DNA of 64,000 nucleotides, taken from positions 372,001 through 436,000 of the forward strand of contig JAMWZD010000002.1 of the NCBI GenBank assembly GCA_024304995.1, in the 5' to 3' direction. Shown here piece by piece: positions 38,017 to 48,377 of the stretch. Numbering within the stretch: the stretch's first letter is position 1; every line of letters starts with the position of its first letter. Below the pieces are notes generated by a model. The model was not told the DNA's origin. It worked only from the letters and a program-made list of their open reading frames with translations, and searched no databases. The stretch comes from Rickettsiales bacterium. Lineage in GTDB: Bacteria; Pseudomonadota; Alphaproteobacteria; Rickettsiales; UBA998. The position numbers and the translations under genes are program-made.

Positions 38017-38026
38017 CCTAAAACAG
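38008..38026. terminator. Small hairpin between convergent genes
   Basis: CTGTTTT and AAAACAG pair around AACCT, spanning both stop codons (38016 and 38018), with ATCTTTT beyond on the plus strand. It may terminate transcription from both sides but is short. Confidence 0.4.
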
Positions 38027-40141
38027 ATCTTTTAACCCTTTCAGATTATCACGAATATTGCGAATGTCCTTTTCAATATTCTTGCCCTGCGCTTTATAAT
38101 CATCACGAATGTCGCGGACGTTCTTTTCAATGTCTTTGCCTTGCAGTTTCAAATCATCTTCCAGCTTTTTTAAACCATCACGCGTGGTCAAATCAGGTCC
38201 TGTGTCTTGTGGCAGTGTTTTTAGGCAGGATTCTGGCAAGTTTGCCGTTTTCATATTCTCTGCGAGTGCTGTTCCCACCAGTTGAGAAATGCCAGATTTA
38301 TCTTTAATCAGGCTTAAACCAATTTTGCTGATCGCGCCCAGCGTGCCTTTGGCATCAGGTGTGAAGCGTAGGTCTGAAACGCTGCCGCTCACTTTCACAG
38401 GGATGGTCACATCTGTTAATCCTGCTAATTTCGTGCGCGGGCTGAGCGTCATTGCCACCTGCTTGTTTGGAATGTTCACTGTGCCTTCTGCAGAAACAAC
38501 CGCACCTGGCGTATCCACAAGCAAGGTTTCTGCGCGTGCTGTTCCGTTGTTCAGTTTCAGTTTGCCCACGCTGCAGGTAACTTCAACAGTTTTTCCTTCT
38601 GTCTGTTTGCCGCGCAGAATATTTAAAAACGCGTTTATTTTTGTCGCGCTTGCAGGCACTTCAATCTGTGTTTCACCTAATGTATAGGCTATGTCACCCC
38701 CAAGATTCTGCACTAATGCATCGCTATTTTTGCCCAAAGTGAGCAGGGAGATTTCAGCATTAACGGGACCGTTTGACACATTGCGATATTCAGTAAATTC
38801 TTTTAGGAGATTACTGACATTATATCCCGTCAAGTTTGATTTGACTGAAAAACTTGGTGTGTCACCAGAGCCATTTACCACCGCGCTTCCGTTCGCTGCG
38901 CCTCCAAAGGCGCGGGCGCTATAATTCGTGATGCTCATGCGGCCGTCTTTCAACACTGCTTTTGCAGTAATGTCACTCGCCAGAGTATTCGCCCCCTTTT
39001 TCAAATTATCCAGTGCCACATTAAATGTGCCGTTAAAGGCATTCAGCCCGCTCAGATCTATTGTGTTTGCCTTTTTTGCGGGCGCTGCATCGCCCGATGC
39101 TGGCTGTGCTGGTGTACTCTGTTTGTCCTCTGCCATTACATAAGAGGGAACAGTAACATTTGCCGTAATATACGGTTTCTTTTTGTTCAGCAGAATATCT
39201 GCTTTGCCTTTAACCGTAGTTTCGCCATATTGTGCGCTGTTGATGACCAGTATCAGTTTCTCTGCAGATGCTTTGGTGTTTACGTCAAATGCAATTGCGT
39301 CACTCGGGGAAAGCGAACCATCTGGCAGAACCGAATTTAAATGATGCAAAGATGCAATGTTCCCGTTTATTTTGCCGTCAAATGTAGGAGTGTCCTGCAG
39401 GGATGACACTTCGCCTGTTGCTTTAAAGGAGGTGGCTTTTTCCTTCATTGCAGCTGTAAGTGACACCATAATCGGTTTATCCATCAAACTGTCAATATTC
39501 GCGGCTTTGGGTTGAATATCAAACTCTGCGTTAAGACCATTATAAATGGCAGTTCCGTCAATTTTTACCGCAGGCTGCAACGCTGCATTTATGACAGGGA
39601 ATGCAGCTTTATATTTCTTGCCACTATCAACATATATTATGGTGCTGTTATTTAAAGTAATATCGCCAATTTCCAGATTCACCAGTGATTTTTTCATCTG
39701 CTTCATGGAACGGTCTTTGATGTTCTGTTCAGATGGTTTTTTATTCATCAGATCAAATGTCCAGCTATTGCGGTTGGCTTCTTTCACCAACACAATATCT
39801 GCGCCATTTACGACTACACTATCAATAATAATCTTTTTCTGCAGAAGCTGCTGCAAGTCCAGCGAAATCTGTACTGAGTCCAGCTGAACCATCGCACCGT
39901 CTTTCACCCAGTCAGGGTTGGCAAGCGTCACATCTGCGATTGAAATGGTAGGGGTGAAGCTGAATTCTGCTTCAATCTCACCATTGATGATGAGCTCTCG
40001 CCCTGTCTTTTCCATCACAGCATCTGCCAGTACGGGTTTCAGCTTTTCAGTGCCAATGCTTTGCAATGCCAGATAGGCAATAAAAGGGATAGCCAGCACA
40101 AGGCAAAACACAAAGCTGATGATGCCGATAATAAATTTCAT
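38018..40141 (-). CDS. AsmA-family envelope protein
   Basis: A 707-residue member of the AsmA superfamily. Such proteins sit in the inner membrane and extend into the periplasm, and the larger relatives move phospholipids to the outer membrane. The single N-terminal helix is IIGIISFVFCLVLAIPFIAYLAL. The AsmA start follows: TGRELIINGEIEAEFSFTPTISIADVTLANPDWVKDG. Long beta-repeat sequence fills the middle, and the C-terminal AsmA_2 region includes YRNVSNGPVNAEISLLTLGK. The end is unusual: a charged helical tail with two similar units, KDIEKNVRDIRDDYKAQGKN and IEKDIRNIRDNLKGLKDLF. Confidence 0.85.
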   Translation of the reverse strand: MKFIIGIISFVFCLVLAIPFIAYLALQSIGTEKLKPVLADAVMEKTGRELIINGEIEAEFSFTPTISIADVTLANPDWVKDGAMVQLDSVQISLDLQQLLQKKIIIDSVVVNGADIVLVKEANRNSWTFDLMNKKPSEQNIKDRSMKQMKKSLVNLEIGDITLNNSTIIYVDSGKKYKAAFPVINAALQPAVKIDGTAIYNGLNAEFDIQPKAANIDSLMDKPIMVSLTAAMKEKATSFKATGEVSSLQDTPTFDGKINGNIASLHHLNSVLPDGSLSPSDAIAFDVNTKASAEKLILVINSAQYGETTVKGKADILLNKKKPYITANVTVPSYVMAEDKQSTPAQPASGDAAPAKKANTIDLSGLNAFNGTFNVALDNLKKGANTLASDITAKAVLKDGRMSITNYSARAFGGAANGSAVVNGSGDTPSFSVKSNLTGYNVSNLLKEFTEYRNVSNGPVNAEISLLTLGKNSDALVQNLGGDIAYTLGETQIEVPASATKINAFLNILRGKQTEGKTVEVTCSVGKLKLNNGTARAETLLVDTPGAVVSAEGTVNIPNKQVAMTLSPRTKLAGLTDVTIPVKVSGSVSDLRFTPDAKGTLGAISKIGLSLIKDKSGISQLVGTALAENMKTANLPESCLKTLPQDTGPDLTTRDGLKKLEDDLKLQGKDIEKNVRDIRDDYKAQGKNIEKDIRNIRDNLKGLKDLF

Positions 40142-40155
40142 GGACGAACCTCTAT

Positions 40156-40758
40156 TTATTCAGTTTCACCACTAACGGATTCAGCGGGATTGTCAATACA
40201 TTGGCGCATAGCAGCCTTGAAATAATCGTAACCTGTGTAACAGGTGAGCCAGCTTGCTGCCCATAGCAGCCCCTCTGCAATGTAATGCACAGCCTCATTT
40301 TCTGGCAAAATGCCTGAGATTAGCAAGCCAAACGCAGCAATCATCTGCAACGTGGTTTTATATTTCGCCATCATGGTGACATGCAGAATAACCCCGCGTT
40401 CCTGCGTAAATTCGCGCAAGGCAGATACTGTAATTTCACGCAGCATGATGAGAATAACGGCGAGCGGATGCCCATGCCCATGCACGGTGAGCAAAATAAG
40501 CAATGCGGCGATGAGTAGTTTATCTGCAATGGGGTCGAGCAACCGCCCAAAATCTGACGTGACGCCCCATTTTCGGGATAAATACCCATCAAAATAATCC
40601 GTGACCATCGCATAACTGGCGAAAAAACAGGCGATTGCATAACCAATAGGCGTGGGAAAAAACACCAGCAACAGGCAGATGGGAAAAATCACCAGCACAC
40701 GGGAGATGGTCAGCCAGTTGGGCAGATGTTTTTTATAATATGTTTTATCACGTTTCAT
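40156..40758 (-). CDS. pgsA: CDP-diacylglycerol-glycerol-3-phosphate 3-phosphatidyltransferase
   Basis: PgsA makes phosphatidylglycerol phosphate in the inner membrane. The 200-residue protein has LPNWLTISRVLVIFPICLLL at the N-terminus and the CDP-alcohol phosphatidyltransferase site in TDYFDGYLSRKWGVTSDFGRLLDPIADKLL, where Asp residues bind the metal and CDP. Several hydrophobic helices follow. It overlaps the prmA-like gene by 11 bp, so they are cotranscribed; asmA-like follows after 14 bp. Confidence 0.92.
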   Translation of the reverse strand: MKRDKTYYKKHLPNWLTISRVLVIFPICLLLVFFPTPIGYAIACFFASYAMVTDYFDGYLSRKWGVTSDFGRLLDPIADKLLIAALLILLTVHGHGHPLAVILIMLREITVSALREFTQERGVILHVTMMAKYKTTLQMIAAFGLLISGILPENEAVHYIAEGLLWAASWLTCYTGYDYFKAAMRQCIDNPAESVSGETE

Positions 40759-41308
40759 TACGTACTATCATAGCAAGCCATTCTGTTTGTTCAATCGTTG
40801 TTATGTGTAGCAGCCTTGCAAAGCGCAGCGCATCATGCAGAGATTGTTCATGCTGCTTGCGAATACCACACAAAATGGCAAGCCCTTCTGCAGCTAAATG
40901 CGTTTTGATGTCTGGCAGGATAGGAATGATAATATCCGTTAAAATATTGCAGAGAATCAGGTCATACGGTGCGTGTGTGCGAATAATGTCATGTCGCAAT
41001 CCTTCGGCGCGCAGGGCAGTAATCTGCTTTGTGATTTCGTTCACATCTGCATTGTGCATGGTAAATTCTGGCGCTTGTGGGTTGTTGTCACTCGCAATAA
41101 TCTGTGCGTGAGGCAGCATTTTTGCAGCAGCAATGGAAAGCACTCCAGAGCCACACCCCACATCCAGCACATTTTTAATGTCTGGTCGCGCCTGCACAAT
41201 GCCTTGCAGCGCCTGAATGGATAATGCTGTTGTTGGGTGCGCACCAGAGCCATAGGCTTCGCCAGCGGCGATGATGATTTCAGGTTGGAGGTTGATTTCC
41301 ATCGTCAT
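40748..41308 (-). CDS. prmA: PrmA-type methyltransferase lacking the N-terminal substrate domain
   Basis: PrmA trimethylates ribosomal protein L11. Only the catalytic half is present: 186 residues against about 290 in E. coli. GEAYGSGAHPTTALSIQAL corresponds to the FGTGTHPTT block, followed by VLDVGCGSGVLSIAAAKM (SAM site) and LILCNILTDIIIP (the NIL active-site motif). The whole N-terminal L11-recognition domain is missing. Between the valS stop (41390) and this ATG there are only 81 bp, filled by repeat copy 3. Those 27 codons are open in frame with both genes but have no start codon. The protein may be a truncated PrmA or a PrmA-like enzyme with another substrate. Confidence 0.78.
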   Translation of the reverse strand: MTMEINLQPEIIIAAGEAYGSGAHPTTALSIQALQGIVQARPDIKNVLDVGCGSGVLSIAAAKMLPHAQIIASDNNPQAPEFTMHNADVNEITKQITALRAEGLRHDIIRTHAPYDLILCNILTDIIIPILPDIKTHLAAEGLAILCGIRKQHEQSLHDALRFARLLHITTIEQTEWLAMIVRNET

Positions 41309-41383
41309 ACTGTGCGAAGCGAAATATCCAGCTTGGCTTGGTGCAAGTTGAGAGATGGATGCTTCACTTCGTTCAGCATGATG
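41304..41383. repeat. Interspersed palindromic repeat, copy 3, at the valS/prmA junction
   Basis: An 80-bp imperfect palindrome from GTCATACTGTGCGAAGCGAA to CTTCGTTCAGCATGAT. It overlaps the prmA start codon and ends 7 bp from the valS stop. The middle carries ATCCA and TGGAT pairing as in the other copies. Confidence 0.75.
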
Positions 41384-41389
41384 GACAGA

Positions 41390-43951
41390 TTACGCTGCAT
41401 CTTCCTTCTCACCAAAAATGATGGCAATGCTGATATGATGTTCCTCATCCTTCAGCGTCACATCTGACGATGGGGCAGCGTCTGCAAGCGTTGCAATCGT
41501 GCTGGCAGATTTGAAATCCTCTTCTGTGCCTGCTAGTTTACACCCTGAAAGCGCTGCTATATCAATAGGATATTTAATGGACACGTTGCGTTCAGACTTG
41601 GCCTTGCGCACCAGTTCCAACGCTGCTACGGTTTTAATGCCTATCTCTTCTGCTGCTTCATCCTGCGTGTAATCCGCACTATTTGGGAACGCGCCACGTG
41701 CATGAACCGAGCCTGCCTGAGGATACATGATCGCAAAAATTTCTTCTGTGATATGTGGCACAAACGGTGCAAAGAGTTTTAGCAATGCGTGCAACACATG
41801 ATATATCGTGTGACAGGCAGATTGCTGCGCTGCTTCACCCATATTGCCATATGCGCGGGATTTGACGAGTTCGAGATAATTATCACAAAAATCATTCCAG
41901 AATACATCTTCTGCTGCTGCGCGTGCATTGGAATATTCGTAAGTAGCAAAGGCTTTGTCGCTTATCTCAATGGCTTTGGACACACGCGAAATCATCCATT
42001 TATCCAGCGTTTTAGTGATGATGTCTGCATCAATATCTGCTTTGGCTGTCTGTGGCATGGCTTTTAAATTCGCCAGTTGCAGTGCTGCAAATTTGGAAGC
42101 GTTCCAGAGTTTAGTCACCAGCTTTTTGCCGATTTTGAGCTGATCTTCTGAGAATGCTGTGTCTGTCCCCAGCTTCGCAGTGGATGCCCAGTAACGCACG
42201 GCATCCGTGCTTTGTTCTTCAATCAGGGCGAGTGGCGTGACAACATTGCCTTTGGACTTGGACATTTTGGTTTTGTCAGATGCCAGACACCACCCTGAAA
42301 TCATCAGATTGTGCCAGGGCGCTTTCCCGTGGTGCAAGTGGGATTTCACCAGCGTATAAAACGCCCATGAGCGGATGATTTCATGAGCTTGTGGGCGCAA
42401 ATCCGCGGGAAAGAGTTGGTTGAAACGTGTTTCACTTGCATTTATTCCACCTGCATTTATTTGTGGAGAAAGTGAACTGGTTGCCCATGTGTCCATCACG
42501 TCTGCATCGGGTGTCACTTCCTCTCGGCTATATCCCTTTGGCAAATCTGTTAATGGATTGACAGGAAGTTGGTCTGCCTCTGCCAACAAAATCTTTCCTT
42601 CTTCACCTTCGCGCTTGGAATACCACACAGGAAACGGCACGCCATAATAACGCTGGCGAGAGATGCACCAATCCCAGCTTAAGCCATCAATCCACTGTTC
42701 CATCCGCGTTTGCATCCATGCAGGGTTCCAGTTGCAGTTTTTGGAGAGTGTTTTGAGTGTATCTTTATGCTCCAGCACTTTCACAAACCATTGCTCAGTC
42801 GGCAGAATTTCAAGCGGCGCACCCGAACGTTCTGCACATTTGACGGCGTGGGTGATGGGTTTGGATTCCACCAAGTCGCCTGATTCTTTGAGCATATCGA
42901 GAATGAGTGCGCGTGCTGCTGTGGCTTTTTTATTTTGAAGTTGTTCAAGCGCGTCATTCTGAGCCTTAGCGAAGAATCCATCAGGTGTTTCAGTTTGCTG
43001 AGACATGGATGCTTCGCTTTGCTCAGCATGACGAAGTAAATCAAAATCAACCTTCCCATATTTATTCAAAATAATGCGAAGTGGCAGCTTATGCTTCTGC
43101 CATTTCTCAATATCTGCCTCATCACCAAAGGTGCAGCACATCATGATGCCTGTGCCTTTGTCTGGCTCAACCGTGTCATCTTCCAAAATCGGAACTTTTA
43201 CACCGAAGAGTGGCGTGATTGCCTGTTTGCCTTTCAAATGCTGATAGCGTGCATCATCAGGATGATAAAAAACGGCAACGCAGGCAGGCAGCATTTCAGG
43301 GCGAGTCGTGCCGATGATGAAGGTTTCGTCGCTGTCATCCACTTTAAACGTAATGTCGTTAAATGTGCCTTCTAGTTCTTTGTCTTCCACCTCGGCTTGC
43401 GCGATGGCGGTCTGGTCAACAGGATCCCAGAACATAGGCTTTAGTTCGCGGTGGACTTGCCCTTTTTCAAACAAATCCAGAAACGATGCTTGGGAGGTGC
43501 GTCGCGCATGATCACTTATCGTGTGATATTCCTGCCGCCAATCCACAGAGAGCGCCGTTGCTTTAAACAAACTACGAAATTCCGCGCGCGCTTCTTCAGA
43601 GACTTCGGTGCAAACCTTGATAAATTCTTCACGCGTATCATAATCCACCGCGCGTTTTTTGCGGGTTTTTTCCACCAGTCGCTCGGTGGGCAAGCCGTTA
43701 TCATCAAATCCCATCGGGTAAAATACGGACTTGCCTTTCATGCGCTGATAACGCGCAATGAAATCTGCATGAGTATAACTAAAAATATGCCCCATATGCA
43801 GCAAACCAGACACAGTGGGAGGAGGGGTGTCTATCACGTAGGTTTCATCACGAGACGCATTTTCATCCCACTGATATATCCCGCTTTGTTCCCACTCTTG
43901 CTGCCAATGGGCTTCACGTGTTTTATGGTCGTATTTCTTTGGAAAATCCAT
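41390..43951 (-). CDS. valS: Valyl-tRNA synthetase, Rickettsia/archaeal-like, with in-frame repeat insertion
   Basis: ValRS charges tRNA-Val. The 853-residue class I synthetase has HMGHIF (HIGH motif) within PPPTVSGLLHMGHIFSYTHA and KMSKSKGNV. The editing domain contains IGTTRPEMLPACVAVFYHP. GFDDNGLPTERLVEK and LVESKPITHAVKCAERSGAPLE closely follow the Rickettsia ValRS sequence as I recall it, an archaeal-like form distinct from E. coli ValS. After KYGKVDFDL the protein carries about 27 residues (LRHAEQSEASMSQQTETPDG...) translated from a repeat copy. The C-terminal anticodon-binding part is normal. Confidence 0.95.
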   Translation of the reverse strand: MDFPKKYDHKTREAHWQQEWEQSGIYQWDENASRDETYVIDTPPPTVSGLLHMGHIFSYTHADFIARYQRMKGKSVFYPMGFDDNGLPTERLVEKTRKKRAVDYDTREEFIKVCTEVSEEARAEFRSLFKATALSVDWRQEYHTISDHARRTSQASFLDLFEKGQVHRELKPMFWDPVDQTAIAQAEVEDKELEGTFNDITFKVDDSDETFIIGTTRPEMLPACVAVFYHPDDARYQHLKGKQAITPLFGVKVPILEDDTVEPDKGTGIMMCCTFGDEADIEKWQKHKLPLRIILNKYGKVDFDLLRHAEQSEASMSQQTETPDGFFAKAQNDALEQLQNKKATAARALILDMLKESGDLVESKPITHAVKCAERSGAPLEILPTEQWFVKVLEHKDTLKTLSKNCNWNPAWMQTRMEQWIDGLSWDWCISRQRYYGVPFPVWYSKREGEEGKILLAEADQLPVNPLTDLPKGYSREEVTPDADVMDTWATSSLSPQINAGGINASETRFNQLFPADLRPQAHEIIRSWAFYTLVKSHLHHGKAPWHNLMISGWCLASDKTKMSKSKGNVVTPLALIEEQSTDAVRYWASTAKLGTDTAFSEDQLKIGKKLVTKLWNASKFAALQLANLKAMPQTAKADIDADIITKTLDKWMISRVSKAIEISDKAFATYEYSNARAAAEDVFWNDFCDNYLELVKSRAYGNMGEAAQQSACHTIYHVLHALLKLFAPFVPHITEEIFAIMYPQAGSVHARGAFPNSADYTQDEAAEEIGIKTVAALELVRKAKSERNVSIKYPIDIAALSGCKLAGTEEDFKSASTIATLADAAPSSDVTLKDEEHHISIAIIFGEKEDAA
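42953..43032. repeat. Interspersed palindromic repeat, copy 4, inside valS
   Basis: An 80-bp imperfect palindrome in the valS coding region. The outer arms GTCATTCTGAGC and GCTCAGCATGAC and the inner AGCGAAGAATCCAT/ATGGATGCTTCGCT pair. On the sense strand it encodes LRHAEQSEASM...DGFFAKAQND and keeps the frame open. Confidence 0.85.
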
Positions 43952-43988
43952 GCTGATCCTAACTTTGCAAACTGTTTTTTGCTATCAT

Positions 43989-44025
43989 ATAAAAAAGGAC
44001 GGTGAAGGCAAGCCCCACCGTCCTT
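43989..44025 (-). terminator. Intrinsic terminator after clpP
   Basis: AAGGACGGTG and CACCGTCCTT make a perfect 10-bp stem, followed on the minus strand by a run of six Ts. It separates the tig-clpP unit from valS. Confidence 0.88.
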
Positions 44026-44047
44026 ATTGCTAGATAAAAATATGTTC

Positions 44048-44701
44048 TTATTTCTTATCTTTCTTTTCTTCTGCTCTTGGGCGCACATCAACAACCTTGT
44101 CGATCAGACCGAATTCTTTTGCAGTTTCCGCTTCCATGAAATTGTCGCGCTCCATGCCTTTTTCAATCGCCGCAAGTTTCTGACCTGTATGCTGCACATA
44201 CAGATTGTTCAAACGCTTGCGCAGATTGATGATTTCGCGCGCGTGAATTTCAATGTCCGATGCCTGCCCCTGAAAACCACCAGAAGGCTGATGAATCATG
44301 ATGCGGGCATTTGGCGTAGCATAACGCATACCTGGTTCACCTGCGGTTAACAGAAGTGAGCCCATAGACGCAGCCTGACCAATACACAAAGTTGATACTT
44401 TTGGTTTGATATACTGCATCGTATCATAGATAGACAGTCCTGCCGTTACCACACCGCCTGGTGAGTTGATATACATAGAAATGTCTTTATCTGGATTTTC
44501 AGACTCAAGAAATAATAGCTGCGCTACGATCAGCGTTGCCATCTGGTCTTCCACCTGACCAACCGCGAAAACAATGCGCTCTTTCAGTAGGCGTGAGAAA
44601 ATATCGTATGAACGCTCACCACGGCTGGTTTGTTCCACCACCATTGGCACAAGTGCCGCGTACGCGTCTATCATATGGTCTTTAGTATCAATAACACTCA
44701 T
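44048..44701 (-). CDS. clpP: ATP-dependent Clp protease proteolytic subunit
   Basis: ClpP forms the two-ring proteolytic chamber used with ClpX or ClpA. The 217-residue protein has the catalytic Ser112 in [15 protein letters not shown], His137 in [12 protein letters not shown], and [40 protein letters not shown] completes the fold. The end is a short charged tail (AEEKKDKK). Its ATG overlaps the tig stop by one base (TAATG). clpX is not adjacent; valS follows after a terminator. Confidence 0.97.
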   Translation of the reverse strand: MSVIDTKDHMIDAYAALVPMVVEQTSRGERSYDIFSRLLKERIVFAVGQVEDQMATLIVAQLLFLESENPDKDISMYINSPGGVVTAGLSIYDTMQYIKPKVSTLCIGQAASMGSLLLTAGEPGMRYATPNARIMIHQPSGGFQGQASDIEIHAREIINLRKRLNNLYVQHTGQKLAAIEKGMERDNFMEAETAKEFGLIDKVVDVRPRAEEKKDKK

Positions 44702-46233
44702 TAGGATGCTTCCTTCTTGCTTGTTGTTTTCTTAGCGGCTGGCTTTTTTGCTGCGGGTTTTTTTGCAGCAGGTTTTTTCTCAGCCGTATCTTTTTTCTCT
44801 GCAGGTTTTTTAGCAGCTGTCTTCTTAGCGGCAGGTTTTTCAGCGGCAGGCTTTTCGGCATCAGCTTTTTTTGCTGCGGGCTTTTTCTTTGCTGGCTTCT
44901 TTTCAGATTCTGCCTTTGCTTCTTCTTCGGCCAGTTCCTGAATCGTTTTAGAAGATTCTTTCTTCTTCACCTTATCAAGAATGAAATCCACCGCTTTTTC
45001 TTCTAAAATAGGACCGCGAAGTTCCTGCACCTGTTGTGGGTTTTTCTGGAAGAAATTAATCACCTGCTGTTCCTGACCAGGATACATACGCGCCTGCTCA
45101 ATGATCGCAGATTGCACGTCCTGTTGCGTCACTTCCAGCTTGTTGCGTCCTGCGGTCTGAGAAAGCAATACACCCAGCTGCACACGGCGCTTGGCAATAT
45201 GCTTGAATTCTTCGCGCTGATCTTCAATATCTGCTTCTTTCTCACCACGTTGCTGTGCTTCCTGAACCGCCTGACCCCAAATGGCTTTAAATTCGAGATC
45301 CAGCATTCCTTGTGGCACTTCAAAGTCACATTTTTCTTCAAGCGCATCAAACAATGCTTTTTTCACGTAAGAACGTGCCATTTTTTCATGCTCTTTTTCA
45401 AGCATTTCTTTAATGGAGAGGCGCAATGCTTCCAATGAATCCTGACCGAAATGTTTCGCCAGCTCGTCATTCAGTTCCGCAGGGATAATCTGCTGCACTT
45501 TATGCACTTTTGTTTCAAAACGTGCTTCTTTGCCTTTCAGTGCTTCTGAATGATATTCTTCAGGGAAGGTAACATTTACATCAATTTCATCCCCCGCTTT
45601 TGCACCAATTAACTGCTCTTCAAAGCCAGGAATGAACTGACCTGAACCAAGCTCCAGTGAAAATTCTTTGCCTTCGCCGCCTTCAAACGCTTCATCACCA
45701 ACAAAACCTTTAAAGTCAATCACAACAATATCGCCTTTTTTGGCCTTGGTTGTTTTGGTGCGGTCTTTCACGTCACGCTTATTTTCTGCCAGACGTTCCA
45801 GACTTTTCTCAACTTCCTCATCCGAAATTTCCACCTTAGGCGTTTCAATCGTAATTTTTGAGAAATCCATTTCAGGGGATTCTGGCATGATTTCCAGATT
45901 GATAGAAAGTTTCAAATCCTGATCTTCTTTATAATCGTCGATTTTCACATCAGGCTGCAGAGCTGGCACAATATCATGTTGTTTCATGGTTTCGCGCACT
46001 GCGTCATCCACAGAATTTTGTAGCACTTCCCCTAATGTGTTTTTCTTATATTTCTGTTTCAGAACCGCCATAGGCACTTTGCCAGGGCGGAAGCCAGGAA
46101 TTTTCACCTGCTTACCAATTTTGGATAATTCTGCATCCACCTTTTTTTCAAGATAGTCTGCAGACACAACCACGTCATAAGCGCGTTTCAGTCCGTTATT
46201 TTCAGTTTCTTTAATTTTAAATGCTTCAGCCAT
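44701..46233 (-). CDS. tig: Trigger factor with a histone-like Lys/Ala/Pro tail
   Basis: Trigger factor is the ribosome-bound chaperone that meets nascent chains. The 510-residue protein has the ribosome-binding loop in [22 protein letters not shown], a PPIase domain ([22 protein letters not shown]), and the helical chaperone domain to about 435. The last 70 residues are an unusual low-complexity extension of KPAAKK and KKTAAKK units, lysine-rich like histone H1 tails. The DNA there (44704-44900) is a degenerate tandem repeat. The tail could bind rRNA or DNA, which is inference. Start at ATG 46233; clpP is coupled downstream. Confidence 0.95.
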   Translation of the reverse strand: MAEAFKIKETENNGLKRAYDVVVSADYLEKKVDAELSKIGKQVKIPGFRPGKVPMAVLKQKYKKNTLGEVLQNSVDDAVRETMKQHDIVPALQPDVKIDDYKEDQDLKLSINLEIMPESPEMDFSKITIETPKVEISDEEVEKSLERLAENKRDVKDRTKTTKAKKGDIVVIDFKGFVGDEAFEGGEGKEFSLELGSGQFIPGFEEQLIGAKAGDEIDVNVTFPEEYHSEALKGKEARFETKVHKVQQIIPAELNDELAKHFGQDSLEALRLSIKEMLEKEHEKMARSYVKKALFDALEEKCDFEVPQGMLDLEFKAIWGQAVQEAQQRGEKEADIEDQREEFKHIAKRRVQLGVLLSQTAGRNKLEVTQQDVQSAIIEQARMYPGQEQQVINFFQKNPQQVQELRGPILEEKAVDFILDKVKKKESSKTIQELAEEEAKAESEKKPAKKKPAAKKADAEKPAAEKPAAKKTAAKKPAEKKDTAEKKPAAKKPAAKKPAAKKTTSKKEAS

Positions 46234-46371
46234 GCGAATAATTTGCTTTCTGTTTATTGGTTATACGAACAAACAGATTACACACAAATAGTAGCTACGC
46301 AAGTTTTTATGTGACATTTTCTGCATATGAGGCTATAGAAACGTGCCAATACTCAAAAGAAACCACATTGA

Positions 46372-47867
<1,496 letters not shown>

Positions 47868-47868
<1 letters not shown>

Positions 47869-48377
47869 TGAAAGATAGTGGTTTTGTAGCGCCCGAGTTT
47901 GTAACAAGACAATACAAAATTTTGCAGTGGGTTATGTTGTCCTATGGAGTCACTTCATTATTGATTTTGTATTTTGGTTTTAGTATCGAAAAAATTTTTG
48001 ATATACAACCATATGTTAGTACCATGAATATAAATCAGAAGTTGTTAATAGCTACTATATTTATATTCTTTTTGGAAATAGGGTTTTATCTCATCAGACT
48101 AAACATTAAACAGATGCCCATATTGGTGAAAAATATTGATTCAATAGATATAAATAAATGTATCAGTGTTTATACTGAAGGCAGATCATATAATATCATT
48201 ATATTGTTCTTGTTCTTAGTTTTTACGATAGCATATGCAGTGGTGTCTAATGAGAATCTTTATAATATGGTTATTGTTAGCTGTGTCTTACAATACATGA
48301 TTTTTATATGCTATTATGATTACAGACTGCTTACTGTATTTCGTTCTGTCCATGAACAGAACGAAATACAACAATAA
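47868..48377 (+). CDS. Unknown four-helix membrane protein coupled to guaB
   Basis: A 169-residue protein without recognised family. Four hydrophobic helices are visible (near 20-41, 59-77, 108-128 and 132-150), with short polar ends. Its ATG overlaps the guaB stop, so translation is probably coupled. The DNA is strongly AT-rich compared with guaB, and rare-looking A/T-ending codons dominate, a sign of different origin. Its last codons form half of the perfect hairpin at 48336-48369. Confidence 0.65.
48336..48369. repeat. Perfect 14-bp inverted repeat at convergent gene ends
   Basis: GTATTTCGTTCTGT and its exact complement flank the loop CCATGA. It lies in the last codons of the membrane protein gene and just beyond the stop of the convergent hydrolase (48378). 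A bidirectional termination or mRNA-end hairpin is likely, although no T run follows. Confidence 0.6.

Noticed and set aside
44704-44900. CRISPR-like or satellite repeat
   Set aside because: The repetition comes from KPAAKK codons in the tig frame; units vary in length and have no spacers.
44717-44941. Plus-strand frame rich in Phe, Ala and Gly ([12 protein letters not shown])
   Set aside because: It is the antisense shadow of the Lys/Ala-rich tail of trigger factor.
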